Shown: one piece after another, positions 20,637 to 32,100 of the stretch
Layout: the number at the start of each line of letters is the position of its first letter
Numbering within the stretch: the stretch's first letter is position 1
Source of the DNA: CAWGMT01 sp963823675
Lineage (GTDB): Bacteria > Planctomycetota > Planctomycetia > Isosphaerales > Isosphaeraceae
Direction: 5' to 3'
DNA: 64,000 nt
Assembly: GCA_963823675.1 (NCBI GenBank)
Contig: CAWGMT010000004.1
Coordinates: 682,001 to 746,000 of the forward strand
The notes under the pieces: generated by a model
What the model saw: only the letters and a program-made list of their open reading frames with translations
What the model was told of the DNA's origin: nothing
The model's database searches: none
Program-made: the position numbers and the translations under genes

Positions 20637-21296
20637 GTTTCCTGCCCAATCCGGGCCGGACTCGCGACGACGCCCGAGGAATCGGCATACACCTCGGGCC
20701 GCGACCGGATCCAGAGCATGCTCGAGACCTCGACCAGATTGACTTCAAAGGATGAAAACAGCCCGCTCGAGACCTGCGAGCGCCCCGACGCCTGGCTCTT
20801 TGAGCTGACATTGCAAGAAACGGCAACCGAGCCCGCATCCACGACTGCCGTCGGTGCTGCTTCCCCACGGCGAGAATCGGCATCAGAAGCCGGGCCAGTC
20901 GCGATCGCCGTCGCGGACGCGGTCGGCGCCTCCCAGCCTTCCGCGGATTCTGGTCCAACCTCTAGCGTCGCCGCCCCAGTTGCCGCCCCGCGGCGTCTGC
21001 ATGCGAGGGCGTCCGACCAGGGGTTTCTGCCGATCGAAGTCGAGCACTATGTCATGCTGCTGGATTGGACGGGGCGGGAACTCCGCGCGGACAAGCGCGG
21101 CGCGATTCCGGATCACCTGGCCCCGATCGTGGAGCGGCTGGGGCTCAATCGATCAAACTGGGTGGAAACCGTGCGCGGCTTCGGTCGACTATTCAAGCAG
21201 GCGGCGGGCCGAACGAGCTCACTCGTCGATGCCGCGGCACGCCGCTCGCGGCGCTGGTTCCAGGGCAAGGCGGCTGCTCGAACCGCCTTTCTGTAG
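20637..21296 (+). pseudogene. REP-associated (RAYT/Y1-like) transposase, C-terminal remnant
   Basis: The frame reads PIRAGLATTPEESAYTS, then RPDAWLFELTLQE, and ends FLPIEVEHYVMLLDWTGRE, LRADKRGAIPDHLAPI and SSLVDAAARRSRRWFQG. This matches, from memory, the region after the catalytic HUH domain of planctomycete REP-associated tyrosine transposases. The N-terminal catalytic part is absent; upstream sequence belongs to duplication A. The last 100 bases are part of repeat B, also found at 13960. No complete transposase is encoded. Confidence 0.7.
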
Positions 21297-21555
21297 GCCA
21301 CTGGCTCGACACCGAGCCCTCAACAGACATCTCCCTGACGCTTTCACTCGAAGAGCGCGGCCGGCTTGCGCGCTCACCTCGTTGCCCGGCGCCGTGCCGA
21401 CAGGACAGGGCGAACCGTTCTACGTCTCACGTCAAGTGACAACGCCCATACGATGGTCATCTTGAAAAGCTCGGTCTCAGACCGCCTCGGGGCTCCGAGA
21501 GCAGGTGCGCTGGCCGGTTGGTCCGACCGACAAGTTCATGGGTGTCTGAATCCCC
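21194..21555 (+). repeat. Repeat B, copy 2 (362 bp)
   Basis: Identical length to copy 1 (13960-14321) with scattered substitutions only. It covers the last codons of the transposase remnant and about 260 bases of the following non-coding sequence, so the repeated unit is probably the 3' end of a mobile element. The stretch after it to 21635 is non-coding and AT-richer. Confidence 0.85.
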
Positions 21556-21635
21556 TGGTTAACATATTGGTGAGTGTTCAGTGCTAATTGTGTGATACCT
21601 TCCGTGCAAGATAAAGGACGCTATCATTCACGGAA

Positions 21636-22851
21636 TCATCCGTCCAGCTCGCGGTCCCAAAGCGGATGCCGGCGGCGCATGCCCATCGGCGGGTCAGGGG
21701 GTGCTTGGTCGTTGTTGGTCTTCTCTCGCAGAACAGTCGGCCGCCGAATCGGCGCCGGATCGGTTTCGCCGAATGCTCTAGAGCATAGGTCGATCCAGTC
21801 GCGGAACGGCCGTCGCTTCAGGAACCGGCTCAGGTCATCAGCCAGGGCGCGCGCATCGGGATAGCGGTCGTGCGGGGAAAACGCGAGGCAGCTCACGAGG
21901 ATCGCTTCCAGAGCCTTGGGGATGGCCGCGTTGGAGTGCCGGACGGCGACGTCGAGGACTGCTCGGCGGTCGAGCAGTCCCGGCAGCGCGGAGGCAGGCG
22001 AGGCCAAATCATCAGGCAGATCGGGCGACTCGCCCGTCAGCAGCTCGCTCAGGACCAGCCCCAGGGAATAGATGTCGGCGGGCGCCCGCACCCGGCTCCA
22101 GAGCGCCGGGTCGAGGCACGCTTCTATCTGCTCGGGTGCCATGTAGGGGATGGTGCCGCCGCGGAGCGCCGCCGCGTCGGCTCGCGCGCGGAATGGGGCG
22201 ACTCGGCCAAGCTGAAATCCAGCAATTGCGGGCCATGGCCGAGCGTCAGGAGCACGTTGGCCGGCTTGACGTCGCGATGGAAGGTTCGCATGCGGTGCGC
22301 ATGGTCGAGGGTGCGCGCCAACACGCCGACGATCCAGGCCACGCCCTGGGTGTAGCTGCCCCGAGCGGGGAATCCGTCCCAGCCGTCGCCTCGCGGCCGA
22401 CAGGGACCGTCCACCCCGTTGGCAGCGGCCTGGAAGGCTGGTTCCCGCAGATCAGCCAACCGGCTGGCAGTGCCTTCGACCACTGCCTCCCAAAGGGCAA
22501 TTGCCCGGCCCGGCCGCCCGCCGGGCTCGATTCGCCTAATGACCTCATCGAGCGGCAGGCCCGGCCAGTAGGGCATGGATAGGCCGCGTAACCCATGGCC
22601 GTCGAAGGCCACCGAGTGGACGGGGACGATGTGCGGGTGATCGAGCGCCCCTGGAACCGCGCCTCCGCGCCGCGGTCCGGCGCGATCTTGAGCGCCACGA
22701 GCTTTGCACCCAGGGAGAGGTCCCTGGCCAGGAAGACCCGGGACATTCCCCCTCTGCCCAGCAGCGCGAGGAGCTCAAATTCCGCGAAACACTCGCCCGG
22801 CTCCGGGAAGTCGAGACGTGCGGCGCGTTAACCGGCCGCCAGAAACTCCAT
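21636..22851 (-). pseudogene. PknB-type Ser/Thr kinase, disrupted
   Basis: A kinase of about 400 residues in pieces. Readable parts are FAEFELLALLGRGGMSRVFL (glycine loop), KLVALKIAP (ATP lysine), LDHPHIVPVHSVAFDGHG, FHRDVKPANVLLT (catalytic loop), LLDFSLAES (DFS in place of DFG), GTIPYMAPEQIEACLDP and ADIYSLGLVLSELLTGE. Frames change near 22648 and near 22180, and an in-frame TAA (22828-22830) follows the only ATG (22851, MEFLAAG). Three lesions in 1.2 kb and no extra domain make this either a decaying gene or a stretch of poor sequence. The minus-strand tail ends MGMRRRHPLWDRELDG. Confidence 0.75.
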
Positions 22852-23811
22852 GTCCGGCTCGTCGTCCCAGCGCACGCAGAATCCCTCCCGAGGCGGATGA
22901 CTTCAGGGAACGCCACAACCATTATAAGGGCCGCCGTGGCTCTCCGGGTATAGCTGGTGGTAATTCTCTCCCCGGTTCGATGGTTTTTGGAGCGTTATGG
23001 AAAGATTGCATGGATCAGCCCGAACTCAGGAGAACAACAGTGGCAATCGCACGCGCTCATCTGGTCGACCCAGCCGTCACGCGCTGGCACCACTGCATCA
23101 CGCGCTGCGTACGGCGGCATTCCTGCTCGGGGAAGGGCCGAATGACCGTGGCGGTTTAGCCGATTGACCTTATCACCGCGAAGACGCCAAGAGCGCGAAG
23201 GGAAGAAGCAATGAATGTACGGCAGCAATCGCATGGTTAATGATTGATGAGCGGGATCGCCGTATTTCTTGCGCGCTTCGCGCCTTGGCGGTGAATCTCC
23301 GACTTCAGACCAATCGGGTCGAATGATCGCGAGCCGATCGGGACATCGGGCGGAAATTCCCTGCGCGGCTTGCAGGCAGAACAGCTCGTCATCGGCGATT
23401 TCCGTGCGAAATCCCCGGAACCCGCCGACGGCGCAGCGATCCGCAGACATCGGGTCGAGCCCGGAAGCGTGGGAAGCCGACTCGAAAAAGGTCGGACGCC
23501 CCACACGAAGAAAGGGCACATGATAGCGATAGGGTTCGGACCTTGGGGCAAGACCTCAGCTCGGCACATTCGGCTCTCACTTTTGAGGTCGTTCCAGCGG
23601 TCGAGCGGCCACAGGCAGCCCGCGAATGAGGGTCGGCGCGGCCGTCGATCCGTTCTGGTCATATCCATGATCAAATCCTTGACCGCGTGGGCAACTCGAT
23701 GCCCCTTTGCTCGATGGAAGGGCGGCCGCTCCTTGGCCTGGCTCATGCGAGCCGTTATGATTGCTTGATCGACGAATCCTTCGTGACAGAACTCCCGTGG
23801 GCAAGGTGCGC
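22852..23811. other. Non-coding spacer before the kinase-STAND gene
   Basis: No gene is supported. It contains copy 2 of the 127-base dispersed repeat (23359-23485) and the upstream region of the gene starting at 23812. Open frames on both strands are short and lack conserved features. Confidence 0.45.
23359..23485 (+). repeat. Dispersed 127-bp repeat, copy 2
   Basis: Same length and clearly the same sequence as 3797-3923, with substitutions spread evenly. Direct orientation, about 19.5 kb apart. Confidence 0.75.
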
Positions 23812-26800
23812 ATGAGCTCAGCTACCGATCCATACAAGACCGATGCGCCGCGGCAGCCGGCGCAACCGGTGCCGACAGGACCGCGATCAGTCGCGACACA
23901 GGGACCGGACGCAAACGATGCTGTGGAGGATGCACCGGACCCGGGGCCCGGCGCGACGCCCGCCGAGCGGAGGGCGGAGGGCGTTCCCGCGGCGATCGGC
24001 CGCTACCGTGTGATCCGTGTGCTCGGTCAGGGGGGGTTTGGCCGCGTCTATCTCGCGCATGACGATGAGCTCGACCGGCCCGTCGCGGTCAAGGTGCCGA
24101 CCTTGGAGCGGCTCTCGTCAAAGCCGGAGGATGCCAACTTCCGAGCCGAGGCCCGGATTCTGGCCCAGCTCGACCATCCGCATATCGTCCCGGTCTACGA
24201 CGTGGGTTACAGTGACGATGGCCACGGTTATGTGGTTTCCAAGCTGATTTCCGGCACGGACCTCGGCGAGAGAACGCGGCTGGTCCGCCCCTCGTTGCGC
24301 GAGTCGGTCGAGCTCATTGCGAGTCTGGCCGAGGCCCTGCACCACGCCCATACGCGGGGCCTGGTGCACCGCGACGTCAAGCCGGCCAACATCTTGATCG
24401 ACGATGCGGGCAAAGCCTACCTGGCCGACTTCGGGCTGGCGCTACGGGACGTTGACTTCGGCAAGGGAGCAGGGCTCACCGGCACGCCGGCCTACATGAG
24501 CCCGGAACAGGCGCGAGGCGAGGGCCACCGGGTCGATGGTCGTTCCGACATCTTCAGCCTGGGCGCGGTCCTTTACGAGCTCTTGACCGGCCGAAGGCCG
24601 TTCCAAGCCGACTCGCGCCGCGAATTGTTGAATCAGATTGTCCGAGCCGAAGAGAAGCCGCCGCGGCAGATCGACGACAGGATCCCTCGAGAGCTGGAGC
24701 GAATCTGTCAGAAGGCACTGGCCAAGAGGGCGTCGCAGCGGTACAGCACGTCCTGCGACCTGGCCGACGACTTGCGCCTCTTTCTGCGGACGACCTTCGA
24801 CGCGAGCGCTCCGGCGGCCGGTAGTGGGTCGGCCCTACCGGCCGCCGGTCCGACTCCGCCCGCCGCCGCGTCTCCCAGCCCCCAGCGATCCGACTCGGAT
24901 ACGGCCGCGGTCAAGGTTGTCCCCAAGGGGCTCCGGTCATTTGACGAGCACGACGCCGACTTTTTCCTCGAGCTTTTGCCGGGCCCGCGCGACCGCGATG
25001 GTTTGCCCGGCTCGATCCGGTTCTGGAAATCGCGGATCGAAGAGCTCGACTGCGACAAGACCTTCCGGGTCGGACTGATCTACGGTCCATCCGGCTGCGG
25101 GAAATCGTCGATGGTCCGGGCGGGCCTGATCCCGCGACTGGCGCCCAGCGTGCGACCGGTCTACATCGAGGCCACGGCCGAAGATACCGAGACGCGTATA
25201 TTGAAGAGTTTGCACAAGGCATGCCCCGCGCTTCCCGAGCGACTGGGCCTGATCGAATCGCTGGCAATTCTCCGCCGCGGCGGCGTGCTCCGCGCGGGGC
25301 AGAAAGTGGTGCTGATCCTGGATCAGTTTGAGCAGTGGCTGTTCGCCCGGCGGGCTGAGTCGGACCCGGAGCTGGTGGTGCGCTGCGGCAGTGCGACGGC
25401 GAGCGCGTCCAGGCCATCGTGACGGTCCGCGACGACTTCTGGATGGCCGCGACCCGGTTCATGCAAGACCTGGAGATCCGCCTGGTCGAAGGCGAGAACT
25501 CGGCCGCCGTCGACCTCTTCAACTGTACCCACGCCCGCAATGTGCTGTCGGCATTCGGCCGGGCCTTCGGCGCGCTGGCCGAGAAAGCCAAGGAACAGAG
25601 CGCGGACCAGAAGGCTTTCCTCGATCAGTCGGTCCTCGGCCTGGCGCAGGACGGCAAGGTGATCCCGGTTCGACTGGCCCTCTTCGCCGAGATGGTCAAG
25701 GGAAAGCCCTGGACGCCATCGACCTTGCGAGAGGTTGGCGGCACCGAAGGCGTCGGCCTCGCCTTTCTGGAAGAAACCTTCAGCGCGGAGACTGCCCCTC
25801 CCGAGCACCGGCTGCACCAGAAGGCCGCCCAGGCCGTCTTGAAAGCCCTTTTGCCCCGAACCGGCACCGAGATCAAGGGGAGAATGCGGACCGACGCCGA
25901 GCTCCGTGAGGCGTCGGGCTATGCGGACCGCCCGCGCGATTTCAATGATTTGATTCACATCCTCGATCCCGAGCTGCGGCTGATCACGCCGACCGACCCG
26001 GACGGGGTGGCGGGTGACGAGTGGGGGGTGGAGGGCGAAAGCAGTGGGAATCGACCGGGGATCGCTCCTGGAGCCGTGAATCGCGCCACCCGCCACTCGC
26101 CACCCACCACCCGTTACTACCAGCTCGCTCACGACTATCTGGTCCACTCGCTCCGCGACTGGCTGACCCGCAAGCAGCGTGAAACTCTCCGCGGGCGCGC
26201 TGAGCTGCGACTGGCCGACCGTGCTGCTCTGTGGAGCGCGATGCGCGAAAATCGTCACCTGCCCTCACTCCTGGAATGGGCCAATATCACCGCGCTCTCC
26301 AGCAAGCGCCAGTGGAACGAGCCCGAGCGCGGGATGATGCGCCGAGCGGGCCGGGTGCATCGGCGCAGCGCCCTGGTGGTCACCGCATTGATCGCTCTCC
26401 TGACCTGGGGCGGGATCGAAGGCTACGGCACGCTCAAGGCGTCGAACCTGGTTGAATCGCTCCAGGCGGCCAGCACGGCCGACCTCCCGGCCATCATCAA
26501 GCAGTTCGCCGGCTACCGCCGCTGGACCGATGGCAAGCTGCGCAGGGTGCTGCGCAGCTCGCCCGAGGCAAGTCGCGATCATCTGCACGCCAGCCTGGCA
26601 CTACTGCCGGTGGATGAGCGGCGGGTGGGCTACCTGTTCGACCGTCTGCTCACCGCAGCCCCAACCGATCTGCCCGTGATCCGCGAATACCTCGAGCCGC
26701 ACCGCGCCAGCCTGGTCCCCAGGCTCTGGTCGATCCTCGAGTCGGTCCGGCCTGGCGACCCCAAGCTGCTGCCCGCCGCGAGCAGCCTGGCTCTCTACGA

Positions 26801-28577
26801 TCCCCAGAGTGCACGCTGGTCGGAGGTCAACGCCAAGACAGCCGAGGCGATGGTCCAGGTGAATGCAATCTATCTGCGGCCGTGGCTTGACGTCTTGCAG
26901 CCCATTCGGGACAAGCTCAAAGCTCCGATTGCAGCGCTTTTCCGGGATAAGTCGCGCCCCGAGACGGAACGCGTGCTGGCTACCAATATCCTGACCGATT
27001 ATGTCAGCGACGACGCCGGCCTGGTCGCCGATCTACTGCTGGACGCCGAGCCAAAGGCGTATGCGGCCTTCTTTCCCATCGCGCAGGCCCAGGCAGAAAA
27101 GACGCTTCCGCTCTTCGAAGATGAGCTGCGCAACGACGCCAAGATCCCCCGGACCGAACAGAACGTGGAGAACGTGAAGGACCACCGGGCGGAACGGCAA
27201 GCTCGGGCGGCCATCACGCTGGTTCGCATGGGCAGGGCCGAACAAATCTGGCCGCTCTTGCAGCATCGCGCCGACCCCCGGCTGCGCAGCTTCATCGTCA
27301 ACTGGCTGAGCCCGCTCGGGGCCGACCCTCATCTCGTCGCCGCCGCGTTCAACCGAATGGATTCCGCTCGAATTGAGTCAGCCGAGCCAGCCGGGCTTGT
27401 GCCCACACAATTCGAGCTGACGACGTCCGGCGAGCAACCGCCGGCGGAATCGCGAGCTTCGAAGGCGGATGCCATTGTGTTCCATCCGGAGACGTCGATT
27501 CGCCGGGCCCTGATCCTTGCCCTCGGATCTTATGGTTTGGAGGCGCTCTCGGCGGAAGAGCGCAAACCACTCACTGCCAAGCTGCTCGATCTCTACCGCG
27601 ATGATCCCGATGCCGGCATTCACGGCGCGGCAGCCTGGACCCTGGGCCAATGGGGCCTGAAGGCGAAGCTGAGGGCAACCGACGGCGAGCTGAGCAAGCT
27701 CAAGGGCCCGAGCGGCCGGAGGTGGTACGTCAACGGCCAAGGTCAGACATTCACCGTCATCGAGGGCCCCGTCGAATTCCGCGGCGGCTCGCCGGCGACG
27801 GAGCTGGACCGGGAGCCGGACGAATACGTTCGAAGCTGGGTGATCCCCCGGAAATTCGCGATCGCGTCCAAGGAAGTCTCGGTCGAACAGTTCTTTCGGT
27901 TCTGGAGGACCGAAAAGCAGTCGCCGTTGAAACTCTCGCCGACCGAGTTCACCCGGGCCCTGCGCGAGATTGTCAAGTACAGTCCGGGCGTCGACAGCGC
28001 GATGATCGGCACCGATTGGTACCTCGCTGCTCAATACTGCAACTGGCTGAGCGAGAAAGAGCGGATCCCCAAAGACCAGTGGTGTTATCTTCCGAACGAG
28101 GGCGGCGCTTATACCGAGGGGATGTCCATTCCGCCTGATATCCTCGAGCGCACCGGCTACCGGCTTGCAACCGACGCCGAATGGGAATTTGCATGCCGCT
28201 CAGGTGCGGTGACCAGCCGTTACTACGGCGTGTCCACCGAGATGCTCGGGCACTACGCTCGATATCAGGCCAACTGTAACGTGCACGCCTGGCCCGGAGG
28301 CAGCGTGATGCCGAATGACTTCGGGCTATTTGACATGCTGGGAAACATGATCGAATGGGTCAACGACCGGACTGACTTCTTCCGCCCCCAGGTTAAAGGT
28401 GCTAATGTTGATATCATAACAAAATCAGAAGTGGTCCGGGAGAAGGCCGCTCGAATTGTTCGGGGCGGAGCCTATTACAATCCTCCGATTCTCTGCCGCT
28501 CGGCCTACCGTCTCAGCGTCCCGCCATCGGCCCGGAACATGCTCCTGGGCTTTCGCGTGGCCAGGACGATCCCGTGA
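23812..28577 (+). CDS. Protein kinase-nSTAND NTPase-SUMF fusion protein (one frameshift)
   Basis: A giant signalling protein of about 1590 residues, start MSSATDPYKTDAPRQ with a weak AAGGTG upstream. Domains in order: PknB kinase (about 60-330; LGQGGFGRVYLAH, AVKVPT, VHRDVKPANILI, ADFGLAL, GTPAYMSPEQ); nSTAND-type NTPase with Walker A GPSGCGKSSMVRAG (about 25084-25125) and Walker B VVLILDQFEQWLF; a helical region; a transmembrane helix (ALVVTALIALLTWGG, near 26365-26410); HEAT-like repeats; and a C-terminal FGE-sulfatase (SUMF) domain ending RGGAYYNPP…GFRVART. One base is missing near 25380, splitting the NTPase; the next frame continues GERVQAIVTVRDDFW. A palindromic insertion adds about 36 codons at 26004-26115. 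STAND NTPases usually act as switchable sensors, here coupled to a kinase. Confidence 0.88.
26004..26115 (+). repeat. Palindromic element inserted in frame in the STAND region
   Basis: Left arm (about 26005-26036, GGGTGGCGGGTGACGAGTGG) and right arm (about 26083-26114) are imperfect reverse complements, roughly 27 of 33 positions. The insert adds about 36 residues of low-complexity type between LITPTDPDG and YYQLAHDYLVHSLRD, which are contiguous in related proteins as I remember them. The frame is kept. Confidence 0.6.
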
Positions 28578-29196
28578 GATTCGAACCTCACGGCGTCCGC
28601 ACGATGTCTGGGCGGCATGGCCGTCGCCCGTTCCGTGCCATGGTTGGCGGCGCGAGCCAGACCCTGCCCGTGATCATCGCGGCAATCGCCAGCGGCGGCG
28701 GGCCTGGAAGGCGCTCGTTCGCGCCCTGGCGTGGGGAAGCCTGGCAGCGGCTCTTGAGTCCGCGGCTTTACCGACGGGGATCGGAGAGCTTGATGGGGAA
28801 AATCCAGCTTCCCCGGGCCGCCGCCAGCAGGTTGGATCGGCGGTAGGAACGCGGAACCTCTGGGCCGGCCGGGCGTGCTCGCCTCCGCACGGAGCGCCGG
28901 GACGATTGTCTCGGCGGTCTGGATCGGCGTGGCCTCGCCTGGAACGTCCGAGAGATTGCGCATCGCGGACCGGACGGCGAACAGGAGACAATCTCCAGCT
29001 CGTCGGTCCATCGCGAACGGCCGGGACGGCCTCCGGCTGTGCGTCGGACAGATCGCCGAGCGAGGCCGCGTCACGGGCCCCAAAGGTGTCCACGGGGCCG
29101 CGGCCCAATCGTTCCAGAACCTCATCCAGCCCCAGGAAAAAATGCTCCCATGATGAATTCGTCGCCGGTAGCGCGGCCAGAGCGTCCGCGCCCGGC
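28578..29196. other. Spacer that may hold the frameshifted C-terminal tail of the FG-GAP protein
   Basis: On the minus strand, a frame different from the main FG-GAP frame reads SSWEHFFLGLDEVLERLGRG, then DTFGARDAASLGDLSDAQPE, from about 29180 to 29000. Such an acidic helical tail is common at the end of large planctomycete LEPR-XLL proteins. This suggests a frameshift near 29215 and a protein longer than the open frame shows. No other gene is seen. Confidence 0.4.
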
Positions 29197-32100
29197 TCAC
29201 CGGACGACACCGGTTGGTCCGGGCCTGCGCTCGGCGTGTTCCGTCTGAGCCGACAGGCTCTGACCGAATGAGACTCCCAGCCCGCCTGCCAGGGCAGCGG
29301 GCCCAGGTGCCGCGGTCTCGCCCAGGGCAAGGGTCGGATCGCTGGCCGGAGGCGCGATCGTCAAGGTCAAGAACGAGGGCACAAGCGGCAGCGAGAACTC
29401 GTCCGGCGCCACCAGTTGGATGACGGTCGCGGAAACGGACGTGAGAGCCGCATTCAGGTCGAGGGCCAGAAATTGAGCCGCTTCCTGACCCGCCGTCGCC
29501 GCGTAGAACAAGACCTGGCCGGCGGTGAGGGCCGAGAAGGCCAGCGCGGTCACGTCCGGGAGGTCTGGCTCGCTGGTCGTCGATAGCAGGCTCAGGCCGC
29601 CCGGGCCGCCTGCAAAGAGCGCCAGAGTATCGTCGCCGCTGTTGCCGACGACCAGGTCGTCGAAGCCGTCGTCGGCACCGAACGCGAAGGCGGTATCGGG
29701 CTCGACTCCGCCCGAGGGGATCGTGCTCGTCGTCGGATTTGCGTCGTCGAGACTGGAGAGCAGCGTGAGGTCGTTCGACCCTTCGTTGACCGTGACCAGA
29801 CCGGGCTGGCCGTTGAAATCTCCCGGAATGATGAGCTCCGGTCCAATCCCCACGGAGTAGATTCGGGGGTTGCGGTCATCAAAGAAACCCTGGCCCACGC
29901 CAGGCAGCAGCACGACATCGTTGGATAAGCTGTTGGTCACCAGGATGTCCGGGTAGGGGCTGCCGGTATAGGTCCCGACGGCCGTTGAGACCGGGCCGAT
30001 GCCGTCGGAATTCAGCCTGGGGCCCGGCTCGAACGAGATAACACCGCCCTGTGAATCGTTGAACAGAATCGAGACCTGGTTGGAGCCCTTGTCGGCGATG
30101 ATCAGATCGAGCTTGCCGTCGCCGGTCAAGTCGGATGTCGTGATGCCGACCGGGTTGGTGCCGACGAAATAGCCGTGTCCGCCGTTGATCGCCGGCCCGA
30201 AGCGGCCGTCGCCCTCCCCCGGGTAGATCAGCACATTGTTGCTGCCGCTGTTGGCGACGATCAGGTCGCTCGGGTAGTCCGGGCCGGCGAGTCTGGCCAG
30301 CTCGACGGCGCCGGGGTCGAGCAATCCCTGGGCCTTGTCGGCGACCAACTGGGAGTTGCCGGCGCCAAAGTTGACGACGACCTGATCGAGACTTTGGTCG
30401 GCGTAGATGATGTCCTCCCGGCCGTTGCCCGTGAGGTCGGCCACGGCCAGCTCGATGGCCTGGTCGGCCTCGTGGTAGGGTTGGAAGCGGCCTGTGCCGT
30501 TGCCCAGCAGCACGAGAACGTCGCCAAAGGAATCACCGACCAGAAGGTCGAGGTTGCCGTCGTGATTGACGTCGGCGGCCGTCAGACCGGTCGAGTCGGG
30601 GCCGACGGCGTAGCTTGCCTGCAAGCTGAATGCGCCCTGGCCGTTGCCGAAGTAGATGAAAAGCGTGCCGGAGGTCAGGACGGCGAGATCCATGATGCCG
30701 TTGTGACGGAAGTCGGCCATGACGACGGCCTGCGCGGGGCTCTCGGTATCGATGGTGGCAGGGTTGGCGAACTGGCCGCCGCCGAGTCCGGCCAGGATGT
30801 CGAGCGTATTCGTGCCGGGGTTGATCGCGGCCAGGGCTGCGGGACCGCCCGGCTCGAGCGGCCCACCAGCCACGCCCGCCGTCGCTTCCAGGCTGGCGGC
30901 CGCGGATGAGGCTGCATCGACCTGCGACAATCCAGTCCCCGCGCGATAGGGAATCGGGGCCGCGAACTCGCCTTGGCCCAGGTTCAGCAAGGTGCTCACC
31001 TGGCCGCTCGAGCTGTTGGTGAGCACCAGGTCGAGGCGGCCGTTTCCCGTCGTCTCGATCGCCTGAACGTCGGAGACGCCCAGGCCGACGGGAATCGTGA
31101 CGAGGGAATCGAAGGCAAGCATGCCGGAATTCACGGGGCCATCGAACCGGCGGCTCGGTCCGTCCGGATCGTTGAGGTTATAGTAGACCCAGAGCGTGCC
31201 GTCGGCGGCGTTCCGGACCACCAGATCGTCCCAGCCGTCGCCGCTCAAATCGGCCGCGACAATCTGGGCAGGGAGCTGGCCTGTAGGCAGCGATCCGACC
31301 AGGACGAAGGAACCGGCCTTGAAGGCGAAGAGCGACACGGCGTCGTTGTTCGCGTTGACGCTGGCGAGCAGAGGCCCATCGATCGTATCCGGGACCCAGG
31401 CGATGCCGCGCGAGGCGTACGGGTTCGGGGCGTTCGGCGACGGATTGACGATGACGGGCGGCTCGAAAGTGCCTGGCTGGCGGGGGATTCCCTGGCGATA
31501 GAGGATCTGGCCGGCGCCGTCAACCACCAGGACGTCGGCGGTGCCGTCGCCATTGACGTTGACGACCAGGGGCGTGGCATGCGGCGCCGTGGCCGATTGG
31601 CCGGCGGGGACGAAACCGCCCGCGCCGTTGCCGAGCAGCACGGAGACGTCGTTGGAGCCGGAATTGGCCACGGCCAGGTCGAGATTGCCGTCGCCGTTAA
31701 AGTCGTCTACGACCAGGGAGTATGGCGCGGTCCCCGCCGGGAGCAGCGCCCCTTCCTGAAAGCCGCCGTGGCCGTCGCCGATCAAGATCGTGACGCCGCC
31801 GCCAGAGTACTGGCCGGTGGTCGGTTCGAGATTGCCCTTGGAGGCGACGGCCAGGTCGACTCGCCCGTTGGCGAATTCTCCAGCGACCAGAGCATCGGCG
31901 TTGTTTCCCACCGGGATCGGCTGCGCCTCTTGCCGAAACGTGCCGTCGCCGTTGGAAACGAGGATGGTAACGTCGCTGGTCGCTCCGGCGAGGACGGCCA
32001 GGTCGTCAAGCTCGCCAAGGCCGGTGAAATTGCCCGCGGCCAGAGCCAGCGGGGCGTCATTCGATTCGGGGTGCTCGGCGCTGGGCTGGAAGCCGCCGTG

